A DNA stretch of 64,000 nt from contig JAEOUA010000006.1 in assembly GCA_016839555.1 (NCBI GenBank), positions 499,982 through 563,981 on the forward strand. Reading direction: 5' to 3'. The position numbers and the translations under genes are program-made. This DNA comes from Promethearchaeota archaeon. GTDB lineage: Archaea > Asgardarchaeota > Lokiarchaeia > Sigyniarchaeales > SOKP01. Below, piece by piece: positions 25,803 to 35,995 of the stretch (positions are counted from its first letter, which is position 1; every line of letters begins with the position of its first letter). The notes under the pieces were generated by a model. The model searched no databases. It had not been told where the DNA came from and saw nothing but the letters and a program-made list of their open reading frames with translations.

Positions 25803-28403
25803 ATGGGGCAAAAAACGCCTTTCCCAAAACGATTTAACCATAAAAAAATTCAAGAAAAATGGATTAAATATTGGAAGGAAAATAACATTTTTAAATTCGA
25901 TTTAAATAAAAACGGAAAAATATTTTCAATCGATACCCCACCTCCGTTTGTATCAGGCACTTTACATTTAGGACATGTCTTAAATCATTCTTGGATAGAT
26001 TTTGTTGCACGATATCATAATATGAGAGGTGATAACGTATATTTTCCTCAAGGATTTGATTGTCATGGGCTGCCTGTAGAATTAGCTGTTGAAAAAAACT
26101 ATGGTATCTCAAAAGATGATCGTGAGAAATTTTTAGAGAAATGTGTAGAATGGGTAGAAGATAATATCAAAAATATGAGAGAACAATTTGATGACCTAGC
26201 ATATTCAACAGATTGGGATTATACCTATCGCACAATGGACGATAATTACAAATATAAAGTCCAAAAATCTTTACTATTTTTCTATAAAAAAGGATGGCTT
26301 TATAGGGAAAAATTTCCAACTCATTTCTGCGTAAATTGTGAAACCTCCGTGGCAAAAGCCGAAGTAGGATATACTGAAGAGGAAGGGAAACTTTGGTATA
26401 TTAAACTACCAATCGAAGGACACGAAGGGGAAACAGTGACTATCGCAACAACTCGTCCTGAAATGATGGAAAGTTGCGTTGGCATTTTTGTTCATCCAAA
26501 AGATGATAGATATTATCATCTTTCTGCCGCAGAAGTGAGATTACCAATTGCAGATCGAGTAGTGAGGATTAGAGCAGATAAAGATGTTGATATGAATTTC
26601 GGAACAGGAGTTGTCTACTGCTGTACATATGGTGATGAATTAGATATCAAGTGGAAATTAAATTACGACCTTGATGAAATTCAGCTGTTTACTAAAAATG
26701 GTAAGATGAATAAAAACTCAAAATATAAAGGATTAACTATCGAAGAAGCTCGTGAAAAAATAGTAGATGATTTAAAAAAAATGGGACTTCTAGAAAAAAT
26801 TGAACCTTATGAACATAATATAATCATTCATTCAGAGCGTTCTTCTTGTCGACAACCAATAGAATACTTACCTGTTTATCAGTGGTTTATCAATATTAAA
26901 GACTTTACTGACGAAATTATAAAAGCAGGTGAGTCTATGGAATGGTATCCTGAAAAACATAAACAAAGACTTATAGATTGGGCAGAGGGACTAGATTGGA
27001 ATTGGGTTATATCTCGCCAAAGAGTTTTTGGTACTCCGATACCTTTCTGGTATTGTGAAGATTGTGGAGAAATTATCCCCCCAAATGAAGATGATTTACC
27101 GCTCGATCCCATACAAGAACTACCTACAGTTAAAATATGTCCTAATTGTAAAAGCAGTAAAATAAGTCCTGAAAGGGATGTGTGCGATTGTTGGATTGAC
27201 TCAAGTATAACTCCTTTAGCAATTTCTAAATGGTTGGAAGATGAGGACTTTTTTGAAAAAACATACATAAATGCGCGAGTTCATCGTCCTCAAGGATATG
27301 AAATAATACGCACTTGGTTGTTTTATACTTTATTCCGATGCAAAAAACTTACTGGAAAAGCACCTTTTGATGAAGTCATGATAAATGGCATGGTAGCGGG
27401 GCCTGATTCAAGAAAAATGTCTAAGAGTTTTGGAAATATCGTTTCCCCCGATGAGGTTATGCCCGAATTTGGGGCGGATGCCATCAGACAATGGGCTGCT
27501 ATGGGTTCCTTAGGCGATGATTATCCATTTGAATATACATGGATAAACATACATAATAAGCAACCTGTTCCTGTAGAAAAGATCCAAAATGAAAGAGCAA
27601 AATTACCTGAAGAGAAATTTAATAAAAAATATCAGAGAAGATATGAGCAATTAATTGCCGCATCAAGATTTCTTACTAAGGTTTGGAACGCATATAGATT
27701 TATATATATTAATTTAGATAAAATTGAACTATCTAATATTGATGTTGATATAAATACCCTCACGAATATAGAGAATTATTTCTTTTCAGAGTATAATAAA
27801 AATTTAAAAAAAATTACTTATTATTTTGATAATTATAATTGGCATGAAGCCTTCATGGTTTTGCGAACCTTTTTCTGGAATGAACTATGTGATAATTATA
27901 TTGAAGCAATTAAATATCGTTTTTATTCTGAGAATGAAAATTCTGGAAGCCTCGCATTAAAAAATGCATTAAATCTTTTCTTTCAAATACTTAAAATTTT
28001 TTCAATAATCATCCCTTATATTTCTGAAGAAATACATTTTATAATTTTTAAAAGATTTACTGGGTTAAATTCAGTTTATAAAATAAAATACCCGAAACCC
28101 TATAGAGATCTAAATGATGAGAAGATTAAAGAGGGCGAATTAGGGATTAAATTAATCAAAAAGATTAGAAAAACTAAATCAGAATTGCAAATTCCTTTAA
28201 ATCAAGAATTGGAAAAAGTAATTTTATTAACTAATAACAATCAACTTAATTTACTAAACAATCTCAAGGAAGATATTATGAATACCTTACGAATAAACGA
28301 TTTACAAATAATAGAAAACTCAAAAAAAGATATTATTACTGGAAGACCAGATTTTGAGGAAAATTTTGAGGATATTGGAATATCATTATTAGTTTTTAAA
28401 TAA
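25803..28403 (+). CDS. valS: Valyl-tRNA synthetase
   Basis: Class Ia aminoacyl-tRNA synthetase of 866 residues, typical for archaeal ValRS. HIGH motif HLGH is at 55-58 in TPPPFVSGTLHLGHV, the KMSKS motif is near residue 538 (RKMSKSFGNIVSP), and the CP1 editing domain shows TIATTRPEMMESCVGIFVHP. Zinc-type CxxC pairs occur at HFCVNCE and YCEDCGE/KICPNCK. The IDTPPPFVSG start distinguishes ValRS from IleRS and LeuRS. The C-terminal part is the anticodon-binding helical domain with a coiled end. It lies 70 bp after tRNA-Ala and ends 4 bp from the convergent scpB stop. Confidence 0.95.
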   Translation: MGQKTPFPKRFNHKKIQEKWIKYWKENNIFKFDLNKNGKIFSIDTPPPFVSGTLHLGHVLNHSWIDFVARYHNMRGDNVYFPQGFDCHGLPVELAVEKNYGISKDDREKFLEKCVEWVEDNIKNMREQFDDLAYSTDWDYTYRTMDDNYKYKVQKSLLFFYKKGWLYREKFPTHFCVNCETSVAKAEVGYTEEEGKLWYIKLPIEGHEGETVTIATTRPEMMESCVGIFVHPKDDRYYHLSAAEVRLPIADRVVRIRADKDVDMNFGTGVVYCCTYGDELDIKWKLNYDLDEIQLFTKNGKMNKNSKYKGLTIEEAREKIVDDLKKMGLLEKIEPYEHNIIIHSERSSCRQPIEYLPVYQWFINIKDFTDEIIKAGESMEWYPEKHKQRLIDWAEGLDWNWVISRQRVFGTPIPFWYCEDCGEIIPPNEDDLPLDPIQELPTVKICPNCKSSKISPERDVCDCWIDSSITPLAISKWLEDEDFFEKTYINARVHRPQGYEIIRTWLFYTLFRCKKLTGKAPFDEVMINGMVAGPDSRKMSKSFGNIVSPDEVMPEFGADAIRQWAAMGSLGDDYPFEYTWINIHNKQPVPVEKIQNERAKLPEEKFNKKYQRRYEQLIAASRFLTKVWNAYRFIYINLDKIELSNIDVDINTLTNIENYFFSEYNKNLKKITYYFDNYNWHEAFMVLRTFFWNELCDNYIEAIKYRFYSENENSGSLALKNALNLFFQILKIFSIIIPYISEEIHFIIFKRFTGLNSVYKIKYPKPYRDLNDEKIKEGELGIKLIKKIRKTKSELQIPLNQELEKVILLTNNNQLNLLNNLKEDIMNTLRINDLQIIENSKKDIITGRPDFEENFEDIGISLLVFK

Positions 28404-28407
28404 AATG

Positions 28408-29085
28408 TTATTCCTCTGGTTGAATTCCCAATTGAGTGATCATTGCTTTTTTCATTTCTTCTATATTTCTAGGGAGCCCAAACATTTCGGCATATTTCTC
28501 TGTTGTTGTTAATTCAGAAGTTCTACCTTTTTTATTAGCATCAATAAGTCCATTTTCTTTAAGATATTTCACATGCTCATAAGCACCGCTTCCTCTTATT
28601 TTTATCAATTTTGATTTCAAAATTGGTTGTTTTAAAGCGATAATTGTTAGGGTTCTCAAATATTTTTCTGCGATCGCGCCTCCTTGAGCAAACGGATATA
28701 ATTTTTCGGAATATTCTGGTTTAATCTGCATTTGATATTTTAATCCTATTTTTATAATCGCAAGAGAAGTCAATCTTTTTTCATAAATATCAATTAATTC
28801 ATTTAATAATTCTTCTACTTTTTCTTTTGGAAGTTCTAGTTTCATGGAAATTTCTTCTACGGTGAGAGATTTATCTGATGCATAGAGGGCACCTTCTATT
28901 AAATTTCTATTGTAATACATTAATTCAGAATCAGACATTTTGGTTTCATCCTCATCTCCCTCACCTTCAAATATACTTTTTTCATTAATAACTATTAAAT
29001 CTTTTTTATCTTCAGTCTTCTCTTGAGTGGACTTTAAATCATTATTATCTTTTTCTATCATCTTATAGATTTTTTTTAAATTCAA
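28408..29085 (-). CDS. scpB: Segregation and condensation protein ScpB
   Basis: Protein of 225 residues with two winged-helix parts. After a disordered acidic N-terminus (1-45), the segment LIEGALYASDKSLTVEEISMKL is the typical ScpB first winged helix. LTIIALKQPILKSKLIKIRG and the C-terminal FGLPRNIEEM match the second one. ScpB dimers bind ScpA and regulate the SMC ring. It is the third gene of smc-scpA-scpB, 27 bp after scpA. Start is a TTG at 29085; an ATG at 29061 is an alternative. Confidence 0.9.
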   Translation of the reverse strand: MNLKKIYKMIEKDNNDLKSTQEKTEDKKDLIVINEKSIFEGEGDEDETKMSDSELMYYNRNLIEGALYASDKSLTVEEISMKLELPKEKVEELLNELIDIYEKRLTSLAIIKIGLKYQMQIKPEYSEKLYPFAQGGAIAEKYLRTLTIIALKQPILKSKLIKIRGSGAYEHVKYLKENGLIDANKKGRTSELTTTEKYAEMFGLPRNIEEMKKAMITQLGIQPEE

Positions 29086-29112
29086 AATTTATGTAAAAAG
29101 AAAAATCAAAAT

Positions 29113-30108
29113 TTATATTTCGATTTCTATATCCTTAAATTCTTCATCTTGTATTAATGATATCCTTTTATTATTACTAAGAAACATTAAAGCTAAGAAC
29201 ATTCTCACTAATTCATATTTTCTACCCAAAATATTCTCTTCATCTTCACTAATTAATTTTATTAATTCAAAGAAACTAGTTTTTACTTTTCCTTCAAGAT
29301 TAATATTTGCTTTGATTTTATTATACCAGCTTTCATGTAATTCCTCAATAGACATTTCTCTTCCACTAATATGTTTGAGTAATTCTTTCGGAAGTGTTGC
29401 CTCAGATTTTTGCTGCTTTTTTTTATTTAATTCTTGCTCTCGCTTAAGACGCCTTCTTTTTAATTTTTCTTTTTTCTGCATAGTTTCTATGATCCCCGCC
29501 CTCATGGCTTCAAATAATTCCTCTTGACTAGAAGTTTTTAATTTAGGTCTAATGGGTTGCGTAAGTGTTTTTGGAATTCTTCGCTGGGTTGTTCTCCTTA
29601 ATTTTTCAATCATTTCTTGCTTCTGTATTTCTTCCTCTTCCTTAATAACACTTTTTATTTTATAACGATGTAGTGAAGCGGAGTTTTTTAAGGCAATACC
29701 TGAAACTTTATAATTTATAAAATCCTCTGAAAGCATTTTACTAAAGAATTTGTCTACTAAACTTGAAAGATCGTAGAATGCAACATCTGATTCTTTTGCT
29801 AATTCAAAATTTAAAAGAACACTAAATGGGGGTTTTTGCCAGAACTTTAATCCTATTTCTTTTTTCTTATATAGAGGCTCTTGTTCATCCGTTTCAAAGC
29901 CAACTATTAGCTCTTCATCCAGATTTTCTTGTTTTGTCCGATCCACAAATTCCGGATGAGAAACAACTTTAGTTAATAATTTAATAATATCTTCTTTTTT
30001 TAATCCAGATGGGATCGAAATATTATTAATTGAAGCAAATTCCCTTAAATCTTTTACCGTCCTGCCAGTAAAATTATATTCTTGATTTATTTCTTTTTTT
30101 TTCGTCAT
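29113..30108 (-). CDS. scpA: Kleisin ScpA with an N-terminal SAP-like domain
   Basis: Protein of 331 residues. Residues about 11-50 (VKDLREFASINNISIPSGLK then EDIIKLL) have the helix-turn-helix spacing of a SAP DNA-binding motif, which bacterial ScpA lacks. From about 75 (LKFWQKPPFSVLLNFELAKE) the sequence is ScpA-like and ends in a winged helix (GRKYELVRMFLALMFLSNNK) that closes on the SMC head. The middle (150-250) is a highly charged helix rich in Arg/Lys. ScpA bridges the two SMC heads. It lies between smc and scpB with 23-bp and 27-bp gaps, so one operon is likely. Confidence 0.88.
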   Translation of the reverse strand: MTKKKEINQEYNFTGRTVKDLREFASINNISIPSGLKKEDIIKLLTKVVSHPEFVDRTKQENLDEELIVGFETDEQEPLYKKKEIGLKFWQKPPFSVLLNFELAKESDVAFYDLSSLVDKFFSKMLSEDFINYKVSGIALKNSASLHRYKIKSVIKEEEEIQKQEMIEKLRRTTQRRIPKTLTQPIRPKLKTSSQEELFEAMRAGIIETMQKKEKLKRRRLKREQELNKKKQQKSEATLPKELLKHISGREMSIEELHESWYNKIKANINLEGKVKTSFFELIKLISEDEENILGRKYELVRMFLALMFLSNNKRISLIQDEEFKDIEIEI

Positions 30109-30131
30109 AATTCTTTGATTTTAAAAATTTA

Positions 30132-33100
30132 TTATGTTTCAGAGGGTATATCCTCTTTTTCAAGCAATTTTTTAGCTTCCTCTTGTAAATCTATGCTAAA
30201 AATATCTGTTATTCCACTCTGTGGCATGGATACACCATAAATTCTGTCCGCATTCACAATATTCTCTTCTCTATGGCTTATTATTAAAAATTGTGCTTGA
30301 GAGGCAAACTCCTTTATTAACATAGATACACGGTGTACATTTGGACCATCTAAGGCCGCATCAATCTCGTCCATTATGTAAAATGGTGCTGGGAGGAATT
30401 CCTGTACAGCAAATATAAATGAAAGTGCCACCAACGTTTTTTCTCCTCCACTTAATATTTCTAAACTTGAAATCTTCTTTCCTCTGGGACGAGCTTCAAT
30501 GCTAACACCCCCCTCAAATGGTGAGTCTGGGCGATCTAAAATCATTTTTGCTGATCCTCCTGGAGAAAGCTTTTGAAAAATGCCGGAAAATTCTCTATTT
30601 ATTTCATGATAAGATTTCATAAAAGTTTGGGTTTTTTCTAATTCAATTTTATCGATAGCATCTAAAATTGATTTTCTTTCTCTCTGAATTGTTTGTCTTC
30701 TCATATCAATTTCATCAAATCTTTCTTTAACTGTATCATATTCTTTAATCGCCTTTAGGTTTACCGGTTCTAATGCTTTTTTACGATTTATTGCTTCTTT
30801 AATATCTTCTTCTAGTTTTTTTTCCGTAATTTCGCTAGTTATTCGAGGAAGCGCCCCAAAATCCTTTGATCGTTGATATAAAGTTTCAATTTGATCATTA
30901 ATAATAATTTTTTTCGACTCCAAGTTATTTATCTTTGAATTTTCCATTGACAGATCAGATTTTAAATCCGTATAGACTTTTTGATAGGATTTTTGTTTTT
31001 CCCAAGACTCATCTTTATTGTGTATTAATTCATCAATTTCTACTTCCTTTTCTTCCTTTTTAGATTTTACTTGTTCAATACCTTTTAAATTTTCATTAAT
31101 TTCTTTATTTAAATCTTGAATTTGAGTTTGGGTTTGTTCAATCTCTTTAGTAAGAGAAATTATTTTTTCTTCTCTTTCTTGATTTTTTTTAAGGTTGTTT
31201 ATCTCATTTTGGATATTTTGAAGGTCAATATTAAACTTATTTAAGCTCTCTTGAGCATTTTTTTGGGTTTCAATTTCCTTTTTCTTGTCTTTCCTTATCT
31301 CATCAATTTCTTTTTGCTTTCTATTTACATCTTCTTCAAGAGTTTGTACTTTTTGTCTTAAATTCTTAATAATATTTTCGCTTTCCGCAATCTTTTCCTC
31401 AGAATTAAGATTTTCTTTTTCTAATTCTTCTACTGAATTAATTATTCTCTGAATATTTTGTAAAGATCTCAATTTATCCAAAATTTTTTCTAAGTCCTTG
31501 TTTTTTTCATCAATTTGAGTTTGCAATATATCATTTATTTCCCAGAACTTCTCTTTTTCAGTATTTAAATCTTCTATTTTTTGTTCTATTTCTTCTTTTT
31601 GAGTCTTAAGAGTATTTATTTTCTCCTCTGTATCATTTATAAGCCCTTTTTTATTTTCAATTGAATCCTTAAAATTTTGTATACTTTGATCTAGTTCTTC
31701 AATATTTTCAAATAAATTTTGGATACCTTTTAAATCCTGCAATTTGATTTGAATGTTTTGTAATATATTTTGTTTATCTTCTATTTTCTTCTGAATCTCT
31801 GAAATATTATTCCAATTTTGGTCTTTTAACTCTTTTAATTCTGCAATTGCTTGGTTTTTTTCTTCTTTCTCCTTTTGTTTTTGATTAATTAATTCATTTC
31901 TGTTATTTATCTCAATCTGATATTTCTTAATTTTTTCTTTTAACTCATTAATTTTATTCTCAATGTCTTCTAAATTATTCTTTTTTACCGTGAGATCTGT
32001 AGAGTGGTGATCCATTTTAATATTTAATTCAGATATTTGTTTCTCAACATCATTTATTTCATTCTCCTGAGTTTTTACATTTTCATTAATCTCATCTAAT
32101 TGTCCATAGAGATCTTGACTTTTTGACATAGTTAATTTTCTTAAGGAGATATGAATATTTTCTAGTATTTCCATTAGGTCTTGTACGAAATTATCAAAAT
32201 TTGAAGTAGAATCTTGAATAGCAATGTCAACAGAATCTTTAACCCTATAAATCAATTGTTCTATTGTTTGATCAGCATTTTCAGTAAATAGAGATAATGT
32301 TTTTAGTATGGAATCTAATTTTTCTCTCATCTCTCTTATTTCATCACCTTCTTCACTCACTTCTTCAATTGATTTCATCATCTCGATAACGTCTAACAAA
32401 AAATTTTCAAAATTTTCTGCAGACATTTCAATTGCTTCTGAATTTGATTGTTGAATATTACTTTTTATTGATTCAACAGAAATATTTATGTTTTGAGTTA
32501 GCATGTTTAAAATTTGGAGTATACCTTTTATATCTTCTTTGTCTCTATCATATTCTTGCTCAGCTCTCTCTATTCGAGCCTTTGTTCTTTCTTTTTCAGA
32601 ATTTAAGCTCTCAAGGCGGTTAAGAACATTATCTTTTCTATTATTAAAATTTAGTGTTTTTTCTTCAATAGTTCGAATATTTTTTTCTAAATCTTCTATA
32701 CTTAATGCTAAATGGTTTTTATTTCGATTTAAATCAGTTAATTCTTTAGAAAAGAGATTTATTTTAGTATTTATGTTACTAATTTTTGCCTCGTTATCTT
32801 TAATTTCAGACAAAATTGTATTTTGCTGCATTTTAAGAAGCTCTAAATTTTTTTCATTTTCTTTATACTTAAAATTCGCATCATTCACATTTTTTCTAAG
32901 TTCTTCGATCTTATTGTTGATTTCATTCCTCTCTTCAATTAAGTTTTTAATAGTGGTTTCAACTTTTTTTCCTTCGACTAAATCTTTAATTTTTTGTTCA
33001 ATTTGTTCTCTTTTTATTTTATTTTTTTCGATATTTTCCTTATATAATTTAATTTCTGTATTAATTGAAGATAAAGTGGATTGTAGTTCGGCGATTGTTG

Positions 33101-34577
33101 CATTTAGTTGATTTTTTCTTTCTTGTTGTGAATTTATATTATTTTCAAGTGTTTTTCTTTTAGAATTCTCCTCAGATAATGAAGTTTTAATTTCTTCGAT
33201 TTCTTTTCTGATTTTATTTTCTATTTCTTTAGTTTTGTTAATGGCATCCTCGATACTCTCTGATTCTCCTTTTAACTTATTTAATTCTTCTTCTAGTTTT
33301 CGCTTTTTATTTTGATTATTTTCTATATTTTCTCTCAAAACATTGATACTTGCTTCTTGGGAAGATATCTCTTGTTTTAGATTAGATATTTCATTTAAAA
33401 TGTTTGCTTTTTTCTCTTCTTCAAAATTAATTTTTTCATCTAATTGTGCTTGATTCTTTTGTGTATTTTCAATTTCTTTTTTCAATTCTTCTATTTTTAG
33501 TTCAATAGACTCACTTTTTTTCTTTGCCTCTTCAATAAGAGTTTCATATGTTTGATTTTGTTCTAATTTCATCTGAAGAGCTTCTGCTTTTTCTTTTTCC
33601 TTTTCTAATTTATTCACAGTTTTATTAGCAAGATCAAGTTTAGTTTCATTAGCAGATAATTCCGTCTTAATTTGAGTAATTTTATTGTTTATTTCATCTC
33701 TTTCTTTTTCTTTTTCATTAACTAAACCCTGAATCTTCTCCATTATTATAGATTCTTGATCCAAGAGCGCTTTTTGATGTTTAATTTTTTCTTCTAATTC
33801 TTCAATGATTTTTTTAGAATCCTCAATATTTTTTCCTAAATCATCTTCTTCTTCTCTTAATTTTGATATTTTTAATGCAATTAATTTTGCATTCAAATCT
33901 GAAATCGTTTTCTCTAAATCTTTCCAAGCTAATGCATCATTTTTTTCTTTTTCAACTTTTTTTAATTGAGAAGAGACTTCTTTAAAAATTGCTTGAAATT
34001 GTCCTAATTCTCTTTCAGCTTTTTCTAACTCCTTCAATGTCTCATCTTTCATATCATCATATTTCTGCAGACCAATTAATTCTTCAATAAACTGTCTTCT
34101 TTCTTCAGTATTCATATGGGTTAATTCCACAATTTTCCCTTGTAAAACAAATTGATTTGAGCCATCGGGATCAATATTTGCTGACGCTAAAACATCAAGA
34201 ATTTGTTGTCTGGTAGCCATTTTCCCATTCATTTTATATTTATTCCCCTTATCTCTTCTTACCACTCTAGTTATTTGAAATTCATCAGTCCCTCCTGGAA
34301 AAATCCCTTCACTATTGTCAAAATAAAGGGTTACAGAAGCTTTATTTACAGGTTTATAACCTTTTGACCCAGCGAAAATTAAATCTGCGAGTTTTTCTGC
34401 CCTCATAGTTTTTTTTGAAAGCCTCCCTAAAGCAAAACATAAAGCATCTATAATATTGCTTTTCCCAGCACCATTAGGTCCAACAATACAAGTAAATCCC
34501 GGTGAAAGTTTTATCGTAACTGTTCTATCTCCGAAAGATTTAAAGCCGGTCATACTTATCCGCTTGATATATGTCAA
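30132..34577 (-). CDS. smc: Chromosome partition protein SMC, very long, atypical hinge
   Basis: SMC ATPase of 1481 residues (usual length about 1170-1190). Walker A GPNGAGKSNIIDAL is at 33-46. The C-terminal head has signature EILSGGEKTL and Walker B APFYIMDEIDAAL, so the heads are intact. Between them run two very long coiled-coil arms rich in Glu, Lys and Asn. The central region, where a globular glycine-rich hinge is expected, shows instead two copies of a 54-residue helical unit (686-739 and 757-810; see 32148-32522). The start is a TTG at 34577 with a GGAGAT ribosome-binding site about 6 bases upstream. It heads the smc-scpA-scpB run. Confidence 0.95.
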   Translation of the reverse strand: MTYIKRISMTGFKSFGDRTVTIKLSPGFTCIVGPNGAGKSNIIDALCFALGRLSKKTMRAEKLADLIFAGSKGYKPVNKASVTLYFDNSEGIFPGGTDEFQITRVVRRDKGNKYKMNGKMATRQQILDVLASANIDPDGSNQFVLQGKIVELTHMNTEERRQFIEELIGLQKYDDMKDETLKELEKAERELGQFQAIFKEVSSQLKKVEKEKNDALAWKDLEKTISDLNAKLIALKISKLREEEDDLGKNIEDSKKIIEELEEKIKHQKALLDQESIIMEKIQGLVNEKEKERDEINNKITQIKTELSANETKLDLANKTVNKLEKEKEKAEALQMKLEQNQTYETLIEEAKKKSESIELKIEELKKEIENTQKNQAQLDEKINFEEEKKANILNEISNLKQEISSQEASINVLRENIENNQNKKRKLEEELNKLKGESESIEDAINKTKEIENKIRKEIEEIKTSLSEENSKRKTLENNINSQQERKNQLNATIAELQSTLSSINTEIKLYKENIEKNKIKREQIEQKIKDLVEGKKVETTIKNLIEERNEINNKIEELRKNVNDANFKYKENEKNLELLKMQQNTILSEIKDNEAKISNINTKINLFSKELTDLNRNKNHLALSIEDLEKNIRTIEEKTLNFNNRKDNVLNRLESLNSEKERTKARIERAEQEYDRDKEDIKGILQILNMLTQNINISVESIKSNIQQSNSEAIEMSAENFENFLLDVIEMMKSIEEVSEEGDEIREMREKLDSILKTLSLFTENADQTIEQLIYRVKDSVDIAIQDSTSNFDNFVQDLMEILENIHISLRKLTMSKSQDLYGQLDEINENVKTQENEINDVEKQISELNIKMDHHSTDLTVKKNNLEDIENKINELKEKIKKYQIEINNRNELINQKQKEKEEKNQAIAELKELKDQNWNNISEIQKKIEDKQNILQNIQIKLQDLKGIQNLFENIEELDQSIQNFKDSIENKKGLINDTEEKINTLKTQKEEIEQKIEDLNTEKEKFWEINDILQTQIDEKNKDLEKILDKLRSLQNIQRIINSVEELEKENLNSEEKIAESENIIKNLRQKVQTLEEDVNRKQKEIDEIRKDKKKEIETQKNAQESLNKFNIDLQNIQNEINNLKKNQEREEKIISLTKEIEQTQTQIQDLNKEINENLKGIEQVKSKKEEKEVEIDELIHNKDESWEKQKSYQKVYTDLKSDLSMENSKINNLESKKIIINDQIETLYQRSKDFGALPRITSEITEKKLEEDIKEAINRKKALEPVNLKAIKEYDTVKERFDEIDMRRQTIQRERKSILDAIDKIELEKTQTFMKSYHEINREFSGIFQKLSPGGSAKMILDRPDSPFEGGVSIEARPRGKKISSLEILSGGEKTLVALSFIFAVQEFLPAPFYIMDEIDAALDGPNVHRVSMLIKEFASQAQFLIISHREENIVNADRIYGVSMPQSGITDIFSIDLQEEAKKLLEKEDIPSET
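32148..32522 (-). repeat. Duplicated 54-residue helical unit at the SMC apex
   Basis: Encoded residues 686-739 and 757-810 of the SMC align without gaps, with about 17 of 54 identical. Shared anchors are IL at the start, T-x-N, and S-x-x-NF-x-NF-x-x-D-x-x-E near the end (ENFENFLLDVIEMM against SNFDNFVQDLMEIL). The midpoint between the copies is residue 748 of 1481. Both copies look helical and lack glycine, unlike the canonical hinge. The role as a dimerisation apex is inferred from position. Confidence 0.75.
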
Positions 34578-34752
34578 ATTAATCTCCTTGGTAAAATAAT
34601 TTATTACACTTTATAAATAAAAAAAACTATAAATTTTTTTATATTATTAAATCGGATTTAACAATTTTTAACTATCCATTATAAAAAATAAAATGGCTAT
34701 TAAAAAAATTAATTATAATCCTCTGAGAGTTTTCTGCTTAATACTCTTCAAA

Positions 34753-35952
34753 TCAATTAAATTTACCAAAAGCAGCATCCAAAACTATTTTTAATTTTTT
34801 AGGATCTATCGCCATAAAATACAAATTATTAAGAAATTCAGTTTCTAATATAATATTTTGAGTTTTTAAATCATGTTTTTTAGAGGGACAAATGATTCCC
34901 AGCCCTATAAGTTTAGAAATTAATTGGACAAATTCCTCCAATTTTTTATCATATTCTAATGATTCACAAGAAATAAAATAAATTTCTCGTAACTCCTTTA
35001 AAGAGATATAATAATTATAATTTTTATTTATGAAATAATTTGAGAGATTATCTAAAAAGAGTTTGGTTAAAATATCCTCCTCCTCCACATAATTAAGTAG
35101 ATTAAATTCATCAACATTTTTAATTGAATCAAAATGATTCTCACAAATTTCTAACATCATATTATATTGAATAGAATCTTTTTTTTGAAGAAGGGGGTAA
35201 AGATCTCTCAAAATATTTATTCCAGGTCCAGGTATAGGCACATAATTATCTAAAATTAAATCTGTCATAAAATAAATTAGATCATTGTCAATTTGATGAG
35301 TGAAAGTTAAATGAACACGCTGTTGAAATATAGCTAAAAGCTGTTTATAGGTAAAATAATTTAATTTTCGTTTAATATCATAATTTGAAATTAGATCTAA
35401 AGCGGAAGATCGTAAAACTTTATTAAAAGTTGAGATAATGCTTATATTTGATTCTTTCCCGAAAGTAAGAAATTTTTTTTGAGTTAATGGTTCTAAATAT
35501 TCTGAATTATTAAAAATTAAGAGGATATTTTTATCAATTTTTTTGCATATTAACTTAAAAACACTCCATAATCGTGAAATTTCTGAATGAATAAGACTAT
35601 CAATACTTAAATTAGTTTCTAAGTCAATAATTAAAGTTGTGATCAAAGAAAAAATAAGCTCTTCAGGGGTTTTATCTTTACAATCAATATTTATTTTAAA
35701 AAAATCATTTACATGATTCTCCTTTTGAATAAGATCTTCTAATACTTTATTAACGATTGTTTTTTTGCCAATTCCCTCTATTCCTTGATACAATATATTA
35801 ATACTATATTGATCTGAAAATGAATCATTTAGAATTGAAAAAAGAGAATTTTGTTCTTTTTTACGAAATAATATTTTTGGAGGAACATAGAGAGGATTAA
35901 ATAGAGCTGCGGGTCCAACATAATCTTGATTATATTTCTTTTTAAGAATCAT
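34753..35952 (-). CDS. Orc1/Cdc6-like AAA+ protein with degenerate Walker B
   Basis: Protein of 399 residues. The N-terminus (FNPLYVPPKILFRKKEQNSL) resembles the lead-in of archaeal Orc1/Cdc6, where Y-x-P-x-x-x-x-R-E/K-x-E precedes the ATPase domain. Walker A is GIEGIGKKT at 57-65. Walker B reads ILLIFNNSEYL at 143-153, with two Asn where Asp-Glu or Asp-Asp is expected, so hydrolysis is doubtful. The C-terminal 130 residues could be a winged helix. It could be a paralogous Orc-like initiator, a regulator, or another STAND/AAA ATPase. It lies 175 bp upstream of smc on the same strand and has an inverted repeat at its promoter. Confidence 0.55.
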   Translation of the reverse strand: MILKKKYNQDYVGPAALFNPLYVPPKILFRKKEQNSLFSILNDSFSDQYSINILYQGIEGIGKKTIVNKVLEDLIQKENHVNDFFKINIDCKDKTPEELIFSLITTLIIDLETNLSIDSLIHSEISRLWSVFKLICKKIDKNILLIFNNSEYLEPLTQKKFLTFGKESNISIISTFNKVLRSSALDLISNYDIKRKLNYFTYKQLLAIFQQRVHLTFTHQIDNDLIYFMTDLILDNYVPIPGPGINILRDLYPLLQKKDSIQYNMMLEICENHFDSIKNVDEFNLLNYVEEEDILTKLFLDNLSNYFINKNYNYYISLKELREIYFISCESLEYDKKLEEFVQLISKLIGLGIICPSKKHDLKTQNIILETEFLNNLYFMAIDPKKLKIVLDAAFGKFN

Positions 35953-35995
35953 ATTTTATAATTTTTTATTTTTAATATCATCTCCAAAAAAAAGT

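Noticed and set aside
25608-25853. An 81-codon minus-strand frame over the tRNA and start of valS
   Set aside because: It is the reverse of the tRNA gene and the valS start; the tRNA signals explain the sequence.
32503-33111. A 202-codon plus-strand frame inside smc
   Set aside because: Leu/Ser/Phe-rich antisense of a Glu/Lys coiled coil; typical shadow of low-complexity coding DNA.
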